A stretch of DNA of 64,000 nucleotides from Mimachlamys varia. Its lineage: Eukaryota > Mollusca > Bivalvia > Pectinida > Pectinidae. The DNA lies in assembly GCA_947623455.1 (NCBI GenBank), contig OX392536.1, positions 38,445,465 to 38,509,464 of the forward strand, in the 5' to 3' direction. A model generated the notes under the pieces. That model did no database searches. It was not told the origin of the DNA and saw nothing but the letters and a program-made list of their open reading frames with translations. Position 1 is the stretch's first letter. Each line of letters starts with the position of its first letter. The translations under genes and the position numbers were made by a program. Shown here one piece after another: positions 11,950 to 22,900 of the stretch.

Positions 11950-13494
11950 GTTAGTATGCTGGTGTGTCTGGTTTTGACTGCTTCAGCCCCCCTTTTATCT
12001 CTATTAGAGAAAGGGATTGATTTGAATTTGCCAGACTTTGAATTTCTCCTGTCATTAGAAATTTTGAACAAGTGATTTGCCAGCTAATTTTGATATTTGA
12101 GTGCAAAGAGCAGTGATGTATCTCCGATATTTGAAAATGTATTCCATAAAGCAGTTATTTTTTGGTAAAGTTAAAAAAAAAGTTCTTGTTTTGAGAGACA
12201 AAAGTATTTTGATTTGAATTTCCCAAAGTTTGCCAAACAATTTGCATATTTGATAGATTTTGCTTTATTTGCAGTGAATTTTTGACTTCAGCCATGATGT
12301 TTGAATAAAAAAATGTTGCTAAACCAATTATTACTGGTAATACTGAGCTTCGTTTCTCCGACAAGCTATATCCCTTCCGGTGTTCCGGTTCTGTATTTAG
12401 TTTGATAAAATGACTAAAACACTCCGACCGTTGTCAACTTCATATGGACTACAAGGTTTGTAATTTTGTTAAAGATATACTAGGGTAATGCATATATACA
12501 ACATAGTATTTGCATTCTTGTCGTAATGTCATATTACAGTACATACGGAAATGAACATGTATTTGCTGCTGTTACATGCAGTACATAATAATATGCATGG
12601 AATTAGATATCTCTAATCTAATTCCGTGATATATATGTAGGTCTTATATAGAAATCGAAAGTACGGGGTGTTTACACAGAATATGGAAGCTAGATGGGCT
12701 TTACCTAGAACATGTCATTAGGAAAGATCAATAACGATGTCCTATGCAATCGTGTTGATAAGTGCAAGAAGGTGAAGTTTGAGTTTGTATCTATTTTTAA
12801 CTATTTTATTTAAGTTTGTACAGCGATATGATGCAGGTAGGTCTACTGAATCAGTCTAATTATCAGGAACAGTCATATCACGAATAAAACATTGATAAAG
12901 GGTACCTCAAGGTTACTAAATATAGTTCCTCGTTATGCTGATATCCTCTAGATTATAGAATACAATGCAGTCACATGCATGAGATGTTCCGAATCGACAT
13001 ACACATGTAAGCGTGGTAAAATGCAGGTAACCCGAACTTGAACCGGGTACAGGTGTGTTTGTTATACAAGTAGTAGACGAACCGGAAATAATGACACTGT
13101 TGTGATTTTAAAGCAAAGTAGGGACAGGTTTGTTGGACTTTATATATAAAAAAAACCAGAGTGGCTTTCAGTGATCAATTGCAATCTCTACGTATTTTTC
13201 ATGAGACCTTTTCATTTGTTTTGCCAAAACCATGGGTCCCATAATGTCAAATTAAACCATTTTCGGAAATTCAATGGGTCCTTTCAAAATTCATTTAATA
13301 CAGGACTCGTGATGCGCACGTAGATTTATGACCGGGCTTTATATATATGTAAGTCTCAAGATTTGACTCAAATGTACCACTCAGAGACGCGTAAGTACTG
13401 TATATAACCCGACTGGCTTAACACATATAAACATCTGCTAGATCTGGCTCAGTGCCCCATACTACTCTCACCACATGAAAATGGATAAATATTG
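11950..13494. other. Intergenic upstream of TRIM gene 1; holds a candidate remote 5' exon
   Basis: No protein gene was recognised. The stretch contains the candidate 5' exon at 12375-12455 described separately. The minus-strand frames at 12055-12364 overlap each other and are not supported. Confidence 0.45.
12375..12455 (+). promoter_or_regulatory. Candidate 5' non-coding exon of TRIM gene 1 (donor GTTTGT)
   Basis: 'ttccggtgttccggttctg' followed by '...ttcatatggactacaag|gtttgt' is paralogous to 24541-24677 and 42712-42845. All three end in 'ctacaag' directly before a GT donor-like site and each lies a few kilobases before a TRIM copy. Here the distance to the TRIM acceptor is about 3.5 kb. 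Downstream of each, 'tatagaaatcgaaagtac' is also conserved. I infer a shared first exon and promoter region; no transcript evidence is available. Confidence 0.4.
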
Positions 13495-14215
13495 ATAAAA
13501 ATCAGAGAATACCGATGCGTCAAACCTTATCTGAACCAAAACATCAATTAAACTACGGACAAAATATGAACGAATCAATGATTGATATAAAGACACTTGA
13601 AAAAGTACATGAGAATAAGGTCAGGGCCCGTATTCATGGAACCGTTCTCATGCTCAAGCATGGATTCTGTGCTCAAGCCTTATTTCTTGTTATGGCTATA
13701 AATCATGCAAACAATCTAATTTTGGTAAAAAGTTGAACAGGCATTGTAGTCGAAAGCTGTTTTCAACATTTACAATGACTTTTTGACTATTCGACATGAT
13801 TCAGATGAGATTCAAAAAAGCTGGCTTTAGCGAAAAATCCATGTTTGAGCATGAGAACAGTTTCATGAATACAGGCCCATGTCATTCGGAAGGATAAGCG
13901 TCTTGTACTTTATCGTCGACATCCGCCATGTAAATCTAGATGTCACGTCCTCAAAGTTATTAGTGAGGCATCATTCTCAACACAACAAGTAGCATACTAA
14001 TCCGCAAATAAAAAACGTACAACTTCATGTCAAACAAGGATATAGAAAACAAATACAGACCAAGATTGTGACCGTAAAACATGCTCAAATACTTCAGCAG
14101 CTTGCTTCTCTCGAATCCCTATGCAGCCTATCACGAAAATCTCGGTATTTAAAGAAAGCCCAGAAATACCGAATTAGCTGCGACATGTAAACACCATAGG
14201 ATGGAGAAGCAGAAA
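13495..14215 (-). repeat. Dispersed family D, copy D2, interrupted by a MITE
   Basis: Starts at 'atcagagaataccgatgcg' and resumes after the MITE at 13624-13878 with 'ggataagcgtcttgtacttt' and 'ccgccatgtaaatctagatg', ending near 'ggatggagaagcag'. It shares its far end with D1 ('tatcacgaaaatctcgg'). No intact frame. Confidence 0.8.
13624..13878 (+). mobile_element. ~255-bp MITE with ~45-bp inverted ends ('gggcccgtattcatg')
   Basis: Left GGGCCCGTATTCATGGAACC is matched by the reverse complement of the right end, GGGCCTGTATTCATGAAACT. Homology continues through 'ctcatgctcaagcatggatt'. A second, oppositely oriented copy lies at 30141-30391. No coding capacity. The frame covering part of it is coincidental. 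Confidence 0.85.
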
Positions 14216-15235
14216 CACACATTTAGAACATTGGCCTGAAAATAATAGTGTAACAATGAGACAAGCAAATTTTGATATATAATATATAAATATACATCGT
14301 ATAATAATGCATATCTGTACAGCGGAAACATTTAATGTATTTTTGATATCACTCAACAAAATAAGTACTGGTATCCCTAAGCTAAACACCGGGTCATTGC
14401 AAACAACTATAAATTAGGTAGCTAAAAGGAATAAACTTACATTTTAAATGGTGTTTATTCTAAGGATTCTTAATTTGTTGTTATACACCCTAATTATCCT
14501 GTTTATAAATTCATTACCCCTGATTCTGATCTGCTAGTCAGTGACTCCAATGTTACACAGGCTTGCATTATGATGTTGATCTATATGATGTGTTGAGTAT
14601 TTTGATTCGCTGCTCTCATTGTTAAATTCTTATTTTCAGACTGTTGTTTATATCATCGAAAAGGCTTGGGATATAGACGAGTCTCTTATAATGTAAGTAT
14701 GACAATGGGACCAGCAAATCTTAATACATTGATATAATAATGCAAGTCTGTACAGCGCAAGTAGGTAGCCAAAAGAACTAAACTTACATTTTGAAGGGTG
14801 GCCTTGCACCCTTGTATTTTCTTGCTTAGAAGTATGGCATGTCGTTCATGACTTTTTAATTTGAATCCACATGTCCAGAATTCCTTGAAAGAGTGACACG
14901 AGTACTTCTAGGAGACTAACTATTCTTTGGCTGATATCCCATGTCGATAAAATCATGGGTAAATATGTTCAATTCAAATTGAAGTAGGTTGTAGTAATGG
15001 CCCGTCAGCATTGTGATAAACTAAATATTGTCACATAATGGTTTATTAAGCCGTAAAACTGTTTTTATATTTCATTTGATCCGGTTATTTCATGTCAGAA
15101 TGGTACGGTAGTGTACTGATAAATAAACAATATGTGGGTCCGATCAAAGTAATATATACATGACCTTATACAGTCATTTCCGTTTCTTGTGAGATTTTTG
15201 AAACAGGTAAATTGTTGTTTCATTTGAGACTTGTA
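14216..15235. other. Intergenic, no gene seen
   Basis: AT-rich sequence with overlapping short minus-strand frames at 14149-14389 that share no family resemblance. A short 'tgtacagcg...ggtagc...aaacttacattt' segment is repeated at about 14,320-14,450 and 14,745-14,800. Confidence 0.4.
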
Positions 15236-15239
15236 ATAT

Positions 15240-15330
15240 GCCGCCATTTTGACATAAGTGCTAAAGTCGGTGACGTCATAAGAAACTTTCCAAGGCGTGA
15301 CGTCACAATTGAAATATACAACCCCCAGCC
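15240..15330 (+). promoter_or_regulatory. Candidate promoter with twin CRE/ATF sites and YY1-like site, upstream of TRIM gene 1
   Basis: Contains 'gccgccattttg' (the reverse of the AAnATGGCGGC YY1 core), 'ggtgacgtcataag' and 'gcgtgacgtcacaattg', two full TGACGTCA/TGACGTCATA elements 36 bp apart, followed by a weak TATA-like 'gaaatatacaa'. It lies about 0.65 kb before the TRIM gene 1 splice acceptor and is GC-richer than its surroundings. This is a motif-based call only. It could instead serve an upstream non-coding exon or be chance. Confidence 0.4.
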
Positions 15331-15665
15331 ACAGGATTGACAGGTCATATTACATGGATTCAATGGTTAAACAATATACATTATATCATTGATGTGTGTA
15401 TCTATTTAGGTTAACCCATATTTTCGTGGCATATCAGTATGGTCCTAATATACCAGAACAATTAAATTTCTATATGGAACTGATTGAGAAAATACTTAGA
15501 AATAATAGAAATCAATATGTACTAAAGTATATCTAATTAAGGAAATCAGTTGTTTTTACCTAATTAAGAAACACGTTTGTAATTTAAGTAACGTATTCAG
15601 ATTGGTGCTGGGGTAATCCAAATATGTATACCTTGGTTATTTTGATAGTTAACCACTTGTCTTAG

Positions 15666-15892
15666 CTGCCGATGATAGAAAAAAAATATCAGTGAAGCGT
15701 CGTTAAAAAGTTTGTCATAGAAAATGGTAGTGGCATTAGTTATCGCAGTTGAAAGTAGATATTGTTTTAAGTATTTTAAGTTTAAGGTTTTAGTAATGTC
15801 TAACAATGTTAGGCTATGGAATTCTTATGAAATTTACAAAATAAACCTTCGAAATTCCATAGAAAGATTGAAAAACCCAAGATTCCATCATA
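15666..15892 (+). repeat. ~227-bp direct repeat, left copy flanking TRIM gene 1
   Basis: 'ctgccgatgat...' to '...gattccatcat' recurs at 18437-18663 with about 90% identity by eye, in the same orientation. The pair brackets TRIM gene 1. The shared core is 'gctatggaattcttatga'. Confidence 0.9.
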
Positions 15893-16022
15893 AAAATGCA
15901 ACTGAAAAGGAATTTTAATTAATATCTTGTGTTCTACACTGACAGAACCCCTCGATATGAAACGTGATCGATGAAAGAGGACTCAAGCCAAAGGCACTCG
16001 ATAGCACTGTCCAGGACCAGTG

Positions 16023-17957
16023 ATGGCTTCCCATTTGTCGAACTGTCCGCTCTGTCTGGAACAGCTACACCAACCCAAGTCGCTCCCCTGTCTTCATTCC
16101 TTCTGCAAGGAATGTCTGTCCACCTTCATCACCACGGACCTATCGGGAAAGATGGCGTCGGCCACTTCCTTCCCATGTCCAGTTTGTAGGAAGATGACTC
16201 AGCCAGCCAATCCGTCTGAGGACAAAGAGAAATGGGCTCAGAAGTTCCCAACGCATGTTTTACCTAGCGAAAGGGAAAAAAGTGTGTTACAAGAGCTTAA
16301 CTACTGTAAACCGTGTGGAAAGCTAGGAAACACAACGACACCAGCGACCATCTGGTGTAAAACATGTAACGTCCTGCTCTGTGACACCTGTAAAGTCGTT
16401 CATCATGATTTAATTCACGAAGCCTGCAACACCATAGATGTCATTGGGAAGGATAGCATTATGCATCCGCAAGTTAGTCCACACGTCATGTGTGAAAAAC
16501 ACTCCGAGGAGATGGAGTACTATTGTGAAGATCACCAGATACTTGGCTGTAGTAGATGTATCACCATAGACCACAGACGATGTGACGTAGTGACAACGAC
16601 ACAGGAGTATTGTGACAAACTGAAGAGGGATTCACGACTGGACGACTTGAAGGCGTCACTGAAGAAAACAATGGAAGCCATTGAGGAACTGATCAAAGAA
16701 TTTGATGAACAACTTCAATCGTTGTTAGAAGACCAATACGCTGGATTGAAGAGTTTAGCAGATCTTCGACAAAGGATAAACACACGACTTGATACCATGC
16801 AGAATCATATCACAGATGAACTGATAGCAACTTACAAAAGAGAAAAAGAGAATCTGGATATGTTTATGCAAAAAAGTAAAAGACTGATCTCTTCAATTCA
16901 AAACACAATAGATTCACCTGGGGCAGATCTTCAAAACGATTTTGTGGACACGATCTTGTTGTATCAGAGAGGGCAGGCGGAGGTTAAATCGTATCATAAT
17001 CTTGTAGCAGAAATGACGACGTCCTTGCGCTCTGTGAGAATCAAACACATCGTCGAGCAGGATCTTTTTACATTCGACAAAAACTTTCCACTGTCCTTGG
17101 GTCAAGTTTCAGTAGAGAAGAAATCAGATTATAGGCTTGGTCTTGTGTTGTCTCCCTTGTCAGAATGTGGAGTAACGGAGATAATCAAGTTCAGCATCAA
17201 GTGTCCGTCAGATGGTACAGATTGTTATGCTAATGGGGTCGTGTACCTATCAAATGAGCATATTGTTGTAGGAGATTCTCAAAACCATAAGATCAAGTTG
17301 TTTACAGCTTCAGGGAAATGGAAAGATGAAATGAAAGTCCAAGGAGAACCGTGTGACATGTGTCGTGTGGATGACCACACTGTAGCAGTCGCAAACTATG
17401 ATGAGCCTGTCATATACGTCATCAAAGTCGAGTCCTCTAAGTTAACACTGACGTCAGAAATAAAACTTTCCAACGGTAAATCTGCAATGGGAATCACTTC
17501 TACGGGCGAAGGGTTTACCGTGAGTTCTTGGCAGGAACTGTACAGTGTCCAACAGAATGGGAATATGCAACAAACAGAAACAAACCCGTCCAATTGTTAT
17601 CATCTGGCGTATGATCCAAAATCGCAACACATATACGGCAGTCAGATCACATCCACGAGGGGCAGAGTAGCTGTATACAGACTGTCTGATGGATCTCGTA
17701 TGGATATTGCGACAGTAGGTGTATTGAAGGACGCGTTAGGAGTAGACGTCGACGGTGAGGGCAACGTGTACGTATGCGGACGGGAGTCAAACAACGTGGT
17801 ACAAATGTCGGGAGATGGGACCCACGTCAGGGAACTGCTGACGTCATCAGATGGTGTAGACAGGCCCCGGGGGATATCTGTGTGTGACAGGAAATTCGTA
17901 GTGACAAACCAATCATCACGAAATAGGAATTACATACACGTGTTTCAACTTTCCTGA
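16023..17957 (+). CDS. TRIM gene 1: RING / B-box 1 / B-box 2 / coiled-coil / NHL-like protein, 644 aa
   Basis: Probable E3 ubiquitin ligase of the TRIM family. Residues 8-55 form a C3HC4 RING (CPLC, CLHSFCKEC, CPVC). B-box 1 follows (CKPC, CKTC, CDTC, HH...H), then B-box 2 (CEKH...CEDH...C..C...DHRRC). A coiled coil runs from about 195 to 305 (e.g. DDLKASLKKTMEAIEELIKE). The C-terminal 290 residues carry NHL-like beta-propeller blades, the last around GVDVDGEGNVYVCGRESNNV. The coding part is one exon, with acceptor AG at 944-945 past 15,000. The start chosen is the ATG at 16023; the preceding GTG is not used. An in-frame stop at 15972 rules out earlier starts, and the ancestral ATG at 15971 is now out of frame. 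The family is sure; the specific substrate is unknown. Confidence 0.93.
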   Translation: MASHLSNCPLCLEQLHQPKSLPCLHSFCKECLSTFITTDLSGKMASATSFPCPVCRKMTQPANPSEDKEKWAQKFPTHVLPSEREKSVLQELNYCKPCGKLGNTTTPATIWCKTCNVLLCDTCKVVHHDLIHEACNTIDVIGKDSIMHPQVSPHVMCEKHSEEMEYYCEDHQILGCSRCITIDHRRCDVVTTTQEYCDKLKRDSRLDDLKASLKKTMEAIEELIKEFDEQLQSLLEDQYAGLKSLADLRQRINTRLDTMQNHITDELIATYKREKENLDMFMQKSKRLISSIQNTIDSPGADLQNDFVDTILLYQRGQAEVKSYHNLVAEMTTSLRSVRIKHIVEQDLFTFDKNFPLSLGQVSVEKKSDYRLGLVLSPLSECGVTEIIKFSIKCPSDGTDCYANGVVYLSNEHIVVGDSQNHKIKLFTASGKWKDEMKVQGEPCDMCRVDDHTVAVANYDEPVIYVIKVESSKLTLTSEIKLSNGKSAMGITSTGEGFTVSSWQELYSVQQNGNMQQTETNPSNCYHLAYDPKSQHIYGSQITSTRGRVAVYRLSDGSRMDIATVGVLKDALGVDVDGEGNVYVCGRESNNVVQMSGDGTHVRELLTSSDGVDRPRGISVCDRKFVVTNQSSRNRNYIHVFQLS

Positions 17958-18436
17958 TCGATCACATAACATTGTTTATACTGATGAATTCGACATCGCA
18001 TGTTTTCTGTCGTGAAAAAAAGATCAAAGCGTGGGACCACTGGGTTTCATTGAAGAGATGTATGATGCAATTTAATTCATTTTTTTCGGCATATTGGTTA
18101 TATTACTTGATTTAAGAGGTGCAGCGTGTGTGTGTGTGTGTATGTGTATAACGTTATCTTTCTTATAGCAGCTCGATATTAATTTGTGGAATGAAACCGA
18201 TAGATTGCTATTTTATGTAGCTTTGAGGAGAGTATGGCTAAGCCAGTGTCTATTTCACGTTTGGAAAAGTTAGTTCCAAATCCATTGCGCTGTGTTTTTA
18301 TTTGTAGAATCTTATTTTGAGGACATTGGCAAATACTTGCTATTAGGAGACTATTGTTTAAAAGGCGCATATACAAAAAAAAAATGCAAAATGTTCTAGT
18401 AATCCTGAAACGTTTAACAGGCTTGTATATTAACGA

Positions 18437-18663
18437 CTGCCGATGATCGAAAATAATTATATCACTGAAGCGTCGTTAAAAAGTTTGTCATAGAAATTGG
18501 TAGTGACATTAATTATCGCAGTTGAAAGTAGATATTGTTTAAGTATTTTAAGTCTAAGGTTTAAGTAGTGTCTAACAATGTTAGGCTATGGAATTCTTAT
18601 GATATTTACAAAATAAACCTTCGGAATTCCATAGAAAGATTGAAAAACCTATGATTTCATCAT
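18437..18663 (+). repeat. ~227-bp direct repeat, right copy flanking TRIM gene 1
   Basis: Partner of 15666-15892, same orientation, with a few substitutions and a small gap. Immediately downstream lies a LINE remnant. Confidence 0.9.
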
Positions 18664-18679
18664 TAATGAAATATTCTAG

Positions 18680-19465
18680 GTCATTAATGTTTGCTGATGA
18701 AAGCAAGTTTTTTTAAAGTCTGTTGCTGAAGTTTCAGACTGTGACCAGTTGCAAAGTGATGTTGAAAGGGTGTATGAATGGTGTAGAAACTGGGGAATGA
18801 AAGTGAATGTGAAAAAGTGCTGTCATGTGAATTTCTCTATGAAGAAAAACTAAATCAGTTACAATTACAGTATGGGAGGAGAAATCTTGGTGAAAGAACA
18901 GTGTGTGAAAGACTTGGGTGTGTTGTTATCTCAAGATTTAAATTTTAATACGCATATCAAAAAACTTATATCAAAATCTATGCAATTGTTAGGCTTTTTA
19001 AAACGTTCCTGCAAACATTTTACAGATACTTCTGTATTAAGAACTTTGTACTTTACATTGGTTCGAAGCAGACTTGAGTATTGTGCAGAAATCTGGTCTC
19101 CTTATCAGTCAACTTTTATTAAACATTTAGAAATGGTCCAAAGAATTTTTTTTTGATTTTTATGTTTTAAAGCCAAAATGAATTTTGATGACTAACCTTA
19201 TAGAGATGTTTGTAACCATTTTAATTTAGCAAGTCTCGAATGTCGACGGAAATATTTAGACATTGCTTTCCTTTTCAAATGTGTCAATAGCCTCTTTGAC
19301 TGTTCTTATCTAATCAATTCTGTATCTTATCATGTACCTAGACGAAATCTTAGACATAGTGCGAAAACTTAATGTTGTTATTGCTTATATCTTTGTTACT
19401 ATATATATAATAACCTACATGTTGTTATCAATTCTATTATTGGACCTTAGGGTCTGTTGAATTGA
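18680..19465 (+). mobile_element. Non-LTR retrotransposon (LINE) remnant, C-terminal part of RT
   Basis: Conceptual fragments follow the usual order at the end of jockey/CR1/I-like RT domains. They run LMFADESKFF, then SDCDQLQSDVERVYEWC.NWGMKVN, then an intact 94-codon frame with VKDLGVLLSQDLNFNTHIKK and LRTLYFTLVRSRLEYCAEIW. The tail reads LASLECRRKYLDIAFLFKC and a 'PRRNLRHS' block. Frameshifts and stops separate the pieces and the endonuclease part is missing, so it is a 5'-truncated, dead copy. Confidence 0.88.
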
Positions 19466-20545
19466 ATATATGATTTCTGCAGAAATACATCTCTTCTGCA
19501 TCAGTCTTTGGGTTGATTATGAAAAATAATTCATCCATAAGACTGTTTTATGGTTAATGAAAAACTACATTGCTTAAAATGTACAAAAAACATCAAAATA
19601 TTTTGATCAACTTATTGTAGTTACAGAATGTACTGTAATACACTGTACTATGATTCTAAGATACATAACACTTATCATGAAAGCTTATTGATAAGATTTT
19701 ATCATCATTATGAAACCAAATGGTTAGTTTTAGGAATAAACATTTAAACCTTTTATACGACAAAGCTGATTCTCTATAAAATACAAGGCTGAGAAAAGAA
19801 CGAGTATAGGATGTATTACTAATGGAATTTTGCGTTGTGTTCGACCTTCCTATAAATGAGATTTACAATTATATTAAAAAGATATATAAACTACAGCCGG
19901 AAAGGTAGGGGTTACTCAGGCTACTCGATCACAAGCTTTCTGGTATGTATTCTGACTGTAGTTTTACTTCTTTGATATTATGTTTTGTGTAATTGATATC
20001 TTTATTCTTAATTATTACGAATATATATGATATTGTGCTGATTATCTTTATTTTGTATCTTATTTCAATGTAAGTGTTGTTGTGTAAATCTTAACCTGTG
20101 TTGCTTTACCTTGTATATATGTGTCTTTAACATGTATTGTAAACTGGACGAAAGTCTCAATATGTAACCCTGTCTAAATAAAAGAACTTAATATTATTAT
20201 CATTATTATATCATGCTATCCTGTCTGGTCTCCAACGCTGTACTCTAGTACTACTTGTCTATTGAATTTCATACCAGTTTGGCGAGGCAGTGTGTAATGA
20301 ACCAAAAGTAGGTCACCCTGACTTGAGATAAACATCAACGATAAAGATTGTCTGGGCTTGAACTCCTACATTGCTAGTCACTTGGACTTCAACATTCGGG
20401 ACTGGGTTCACCTTTGTGAGAAATAGAACAATGAAATGCTGGGGAATGCATGCTGTCACCAGTACCTTGTCCGGAGATCTCCTCCTAAAACTACGGGCAG
20501 ATTTTGATTAAACTTCACATGAATGATCAGTATGCTATATGGCTG
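19466..20545. other. Intergenic with repeat debris
   Basis: A 'cctgtctaaataaaagaac' then '(tta)ttattatcattatta' tail at about 20,170-20,210 looks like the 3' end of another retroposon reaching back to roughly 19,960. At 20,480-20,545, 'ggagatctcctcctaaaact' and following text resemble a common bivalve repeat. No gene recognised. Confidence 0.4.
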
Positions 20546-20547
20546 CC

Positions 20548-21921
20548 TCATATGTATGGGCGGCCGTTTTAGGATAAAATACGCTATCTACTTAAGTGCA
20601 AAAACTTTTACACTTAAGTGCAAAAAAACCAACTTGTCATTATGTACATTTTACACTAAAGTGTAAAACATTTCCACTTAAGTGCAAAACCATTTTTTTG
20701 CAATTAAGTGCAAAAAAACACCGATATGATTTTGAGAAAAACATCCACCGACAAATTCGTTTTCGACTGATCCAAAATTAAGCTCAATGATTGGTCGACC
20801 AATGACCAGTGTTCTATCTATCAATCTCGACCAATCAAATCGTGCGTACTATCGCAGTGTGTCCTAGCGATGAGTAAACAATATGGCGGCTTCCATAAAA
20901 TGATACATAGTAAATTATATACCAAATTTAGGAAAATTATTTCTCTGTTGATTAAGACCACACCCAGTGAGATATCTTGAATGGTTATGTCAAAATCACA
21001 TGAGAGATCTAGACCACAGGTGCTTGTGGACATGAATGTGACTATATTTTCATTGAATGTAGAAGGTAATATATACATACAAATGTATACAGTGTACGAT
21101 GTTTCATACTAATATAATGCTAAATTATTAAGTTTACAATAGCAACCTATGCAGAGTAGCCTTATAAAAACCTACTAAATTCGATGAAAAAATAGTCACA
21201 TTCACGTCCACAAGCACCTTTGATCTAGACGAGGCTCTAGTGTAGTTGTTTATTCATCAAATCAGGGTCCTCATGGGGCAGTATATGTACATTTATGATA
21301 ATGATATCGATACAAGTTGCCATATTTTTTTAATGAATTGTTGCTTATAACCTACCTTAGTTCGTGTGATTTAGGCCAATCACTGAATCAGTGATGTCTT
21401 CGTCTGTTCGTTAGCGAGGCTTTTGTGAGATTGTGTAGTCTGCCAATCAACACATTGTCATGCATCGCATTTCTGCCGTGGACCCACGTAACATATATAT
21501 CTTTTGACATGCCAGTTCTCCCCACATGACAATTCCGATAACGACCGTAGTAACCTAACGTTCTTGAGAAAAATCCTACCGCAATCACCTCTTTACCTTC
21601 GCCGCCATGTTGAATGCTGGGGCATGCGCAATAGAGCAGTAAGCGGAACCGACCCATAACGACAGGAGGGAAGAGGGGAAATCTTTTGCACTTAAGTAAT
21701 AACGTACATAATGTTAAAAGAAAACCACATAATGATTTAAGGACGTTATTTGCATTATGTCTTTTTATGCTTAAGTGCAAAAGATTTGCACTTAAGTGAA
21801 AAAGTTTTTGCCATTATGTGATTTTTTGGCATTATGTCCAGTTTTTTGCACTTAAGTGTAAACACTTTTGCACTTAAGTAGATAATGTAATTTATCCTAA
21901 AACGGCCGCCCATACATATGA
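20548..21921. mobile_element. 1.37-kb TIR element with arrays of palindromic CACTTAAGTG motifs
   Basis: The ends are inverted copies of TCATATGTATGGGCGGCCG, continuing into 'ttttaggataaa'. Inside each end lie four to five units of CACTTAAGTGCAAAA and variants such as 'cattatgt', so the arms are palindromic at two scales. An inner hairpin pairs 21009-21057 with 21181-21228 ('ggtgcttgtggacatgaatg'). The core also holds ATGGCGGCTTCC and GGGGCATGCGCAA. A 130-codon minus frame (21388-21780) has no recognisable domain. Imperfect direct repeats 'tgatcagtatgc'/'tgatcagtgtgc' flank it. Non-autonomous; superfamily unknown. Confidence 0.8.
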
Positions 21922-21979
21922 TCAGTGTGCCCAATGGCATCAACCAGTTTTTTGTTACAGATGTTTCAGATACTGATTG

Positions 21980-22900
21980 ATGATTTGTCAATTTCAGAAA
22001 AACAATGAATTTAGTCGTGAAATTAATTGAAATATGAAAACATACTTAATCGGAGGGAGATGACAGGTTATGAGAATATCTGTCTCGAAACTTCTTTTTA
22101 TCGGAGACTTGGAATGTATTAATTCGGATAATTTCCGATTTTTTGGGGGAATCGAAAAAAATCAGAGAATACCAAAGCGTCAACAAAACCAAAATCCGAA
22201 CTCAAAATCGATAAACTAGGGGCAAAATAGGAACAAAGGAAAGATTTACACGGAGACTCTCGTAAAAGCACAAGAGAATAAGACCAGGTGTTCCGGAAAA
22301 GTTAGCGTCTTCTGCTTCATCGACGACACCCGCCATGTAAATCTTGGTCACATCCAAGTAAACATCAGTCCTCAAAATGAGAACCGAGTCGTCATTGTCA
22401 TCACAACAAGTAAACACACTAACAAGCAAACTCAAAAACGTCTATCTTCATATCACACAAAGATACAGAATATTTCTCGATGAGATCAAGATGGCGACCA
22501 TAAAACTTGCCCATAGTCTTCATCAACCTGCACCTCTCGAATCCCTGTGCCGTAAGTTTGTTCGTCAGCAGTTGACCAATAACTCTTCTATTGTTTAACA
22601 TTTCTATTGAATCACGTCATTTTCTGTTACAAGAGTAGTTTAAAACTAATTTGTTTTCTCAGTGAGAATGTTCCAGTAATTTTGTTGGACTATTTCAAAC
22701 TCCGTTTCTTTCGTCTTCTATAACTTTTATAGGGAGATGTGGCGATTGGATAGCTCATCAAGCGCATAACATATGATTTATCAGATTTGATGAAGCAGTT
22801 TCAATTTAGTAAACGCTCTTTCATTGCTAGGGCCGATTATCACATATAGAATGTGCTTACAAGTACTCTTGTGTCAAACGGGTTTCAAACGAGTATTACA
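21980..22900 (+). repeat. Older local duplication, copy 1 (interrupted by D3)
   Basis: 'cgtgaaattaattgaaat...gagatgacagg...gagaatat' and '...gatagctcatcaa...catat...gatgaagcagtttc' recur at 26650-27180 in the same order and orientation at roughly 80% identity. Here the middle is filled by dispersed copy D3; there by a 21-bp tandem repeat. Confidence 0.75.
22155..22590 (-). repeat. Dispersed family D, copy D3
   Basis: Best preserved family copy, from 'atcagagaataccaaagcg' to 'cgaatccctgtgccg'. On the minus strand it encodes DNDDSVLILRTDVYLDVTK and SGTPGLILLCFYES in one frame, but the signal-like start is in another frame (stop after MKIDVFEFAC). Confidence 0.85.

Noticed and set aside
16020..16022. 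Possible GTG start of TRIM gene 1 giving MMASHL
   Set aside because: GTG initiation is not expected in a nuclear eukaryotic gene; ATG at 16023 is the start.
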